NCBI GenBank assembly: GCA_016867675.1
Contig: VGIZ01000054.1
Location: forward strand, 1 to 5,206
Direction of reading: 5' to 3'
DNA from: Candidatus Aenigmatarchaeota archaeon
GTDB lineage: Archaea; Aenigmatarchaeota; Aenigmatarchaeia; QMZP01
DNA length: 5,206 bases
The notes beneath the pieces were generated by a model. That model made no database searches. It worked only from the letters and a program-made list of their open reading frames with translations, and was not told where the DNA came from. Below are positions 4,673 through 5,206 of the stretch, in pieces. Position 1 is the first letter of the stretch; every line of letters begins with the position of its first letter. The translations under genes and the position numbers were made by a program.

Positions 4673-4803
4673 GCCTTTCGCCATGTCCTAACAGTCTTAG
4701 AAACAACAATCCGGTTTCCCGCCGGACAGCCATGTTCCACCCGAGAGTTTTGGACCGCGCGGCCCAACTTTTCGGGGCTCTAATAACTGTTTGTTGTCTA
4801 TAA
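4673..4803 (-). promoter_or_regulatory. Structured leader of uS17 (long enclosing stem with internal hairpins)
   Basis: The non-coding stretch between the 88-aa ORF and uS17 folds extensively on paper. UUAUAGACAACAA (4791-4803) faces UUGUUGUUUCUAA (4697-4709): twelve of thirteen positions pair, including one G-U. Inside lie ACAG/CUGU (4787-4790 with 4726-4729), a 37-nt hairpin (4740-4776) with outer CCCGA/UCGGG and inner UGGGCC/GGUCCA around GCGC, and UCCGG/CCGGA (4710-4726), which shares base 4726 with the ACAG helix. The last 19 bases before the 4672 start match the neighbours' leaders. If transcription starts near 4795, only the inner part of the enclosing stem would be in the RNA. Confidence 0.6.
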
Positions 4804-4804
4804 T

Positions 4805-4824
4805 GCGAGGAGTGGGTTTATAAG
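4805..4824 (-). promoter_or_regulatory. Promoter of the uS17 unit (TATA box CTTATAAA and downstream CTCGC)
   Basis: CTTATAAA (4817-4824) is a good archaeal TATA box, with purine-rich GAAAT just upstream as a possible BRE. A start of transcription is expected near 4795. CTCGCATTA (4801-4809) lies 9 nt after the hexamer CTTATA, the same distance as arm one from the TATA-like hexamer in the repeated leaders. The second arm is missing here. Confidence 0.7.
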
Positions 4825-4838
4825 CATTTCAAACACGC

Positions 4839-5105
4839 CTATGATAAAACTTCCGCGTCTCCAACAGCAACAGGACCTCTTGCGCCGCTAATAAAAACAT
4901 GTTTTCCTCCATTTGTATCCGTAACAGTAAGGCTGTCGAAACTTTCTATCACTACAACATAATAAGGAACGTCGCACTCAACCATCCGAATAACGTCATA
5001 CGCTTTTCCAACAAAATCGGAATACCATGGCTTGCCCGGCATGCCCCTGGCTTTCATGTCATCCTCGGCGCAATGTGTGCCTGCGATGCGTATTTTGCTT
5101 ACCAT
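4839..5105 (-). CDS. Unrecognised 88-aa protein between Rpp29 and uS17
   Basis: I do not recognise this protein. It begins MVSKIRIAGTHCAEDDMKAR and has two cysteines (near residues 12 and 44), no membrane segment and no evident motif. The second half is strand-like (YYVVVIESFDSLTVTDTNGG, then KHVFISGARGPVAVG), suggesting a small beta-rich domain. Codon choice differs from the ribosomal genes, with AAA, GTT, GGA, TAT and TTA frequent especially in the second half, and the region is visibly AT-richer. There is no Shine-Dalgarno before the ATG at 5105. A TTTTTATT box (5126-5133) lies about 26 nt before it, so a leaderless transcript is possible. It is absent from the usual Rpp29-uS17 arrangement and may be a lineage-specific or acquired gene; it could also be non-coding. 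Confidence 0.6.
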   Translation of the reverse strand: MVSKIRIAGTHCAEDDMKARGMPGKPWYSDFVGKAYDVIRMVECDVPYYVVVIESFDSLTVTDTNGGKHVFISGARGPVAVGDAEVLS

Positions 5106-5135
5106 GAAAAAACTTGGAAGAAAACAATAAAAAGG
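5106..5135 (-). terminator. T-rich spacer after Rpp29; possible poly-U termination signal or TATA box
   Basis: On the minus strand these 30 nt contain TTTTT, TTTT and TTTTTT runs. Archaeal RNA polymerase stops at U-runs without needing a hairpin, so the Rpp29-containing transcript may end here. The first run, TTTTTATT, could equally be a weak TATA element for the 88-aa ORF. The two readings are not exclusive. Confidence 0.4.
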
Positions 5136-5206
5136 TTACCACTTCCTCAGTTTCTTCTTGATGCGGTCCTCAGGCCTGCCGACCAGAACCTTGCCGTCCA
5201 CGACTA
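5136..5206 (-). CDS. rnp1: RNase P protein component Rpp29/Pop4 (Rnp1), C-terminal 22 residues; 5' end beyond window
   Basis: The frame ends VVDGKVLVGRPEDRIKKKL followed by RKW and TAA. This matches the C-terminal tail of archaeal Rpp29, with its 'I(N/D)G..L(I/V)GRPE.R(I/L)KKR' pattern. Rpp29 is an Sm-like RNase P subunit that partners Rpp21 in tRNA 5'-end maturation. Its place just upstream of uS17 is the normal archaeal arrangement, which supports the call even though only the tail is visible. Confidence 0.85.
   Translation of the reverse strand, partial: VVDGKVLVGRPEDRIKKKLRKW

Noticed and set aside
4548..4733. 61-codon minus-strand frame beginning at 4733
   Set aside because: It overlaps uS17 out of frame and its start lies in the folded leader; arginine/histidine-rich shadow.

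Overview
This window is a piece of an archaeal ribosomal-protein gene cluster, and every supported gene lies on the minus strand, so transcription runs from high to low coordinates. The archaeal assignment rests on eS4, eL30, the archaeal-type uS14, uL5 and uL14 sequences, and the C-terminal tail of RNase P protein Rpp29 (Pop4/Rnp1) at the right edge. TATA-like boxes sit in front of the genes. The DNA is moderately GC-rich, with GC-rich third codon positions in the ribosomal genes. I cannot name the lineage.

Layout in transcription order: Rpp29 3' end (5136-5206); an unrecognised 88-aa ORF (4839-5105); a promoter plus a strongly structured leader (about 4685-4825); uS17; uL14; a free-standing MetRS C-terminal-type tRNA-binding protein; uL24; eS4; uL5; uS14; uS8; an unrecognised 110-aa ORF; and the start of eL30 (1-170). 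The uS17-uL14-uL24-eS4-uL5-uS14-uS8 core is the usual archaeal order. Three things depart from it: the 88-aa ORF between Rpp29 and uS17, the tRNA-binding gene between uL14 and uL24, and the region after uS8, where uL6 is expected but a 110-aa ORF and eL30 are found.

The most striking signal is between the genes. Seven gene starts (uL14, tRNA-binding protein, uL24, eS4, uS8, 110-aa ORF, eL30) are preceded by copies of one leader element. Five uninserted copies share an exact geometry: a TATA-like hexamer in four of the five, 9 nt, a 5-nt arm, 18 nt, a complementary 5-nt arm, 27 nt, then ATG. The arms change sequence from copy to copy while mostly staying complementary. The arm is followed by TCCGT in six of seven copies, and a fixed AAGGYGAAANNT box abuts most starts. 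The uS17 leader keeps both ends of this element but has a large folded insert in the middle. The two copies flanking the tRNA-binding gene carry a related two-hairpin insert. The fixed box also revises three starts: tRNA-binding protein at 3671, uL14 at 4190, uS17 at 4672.

The products belong to one process, ribosome assembly and translation: 30S proteins (uS17, eS4, uS14, uS8), 50S proteins (uL14, uL24, uL5, eL30), tRNA maturation (Rpp29) and tRNA binding/aminoacylation. The repeated leader may let these genes be expressed individually but under a common control. That last point is inference.
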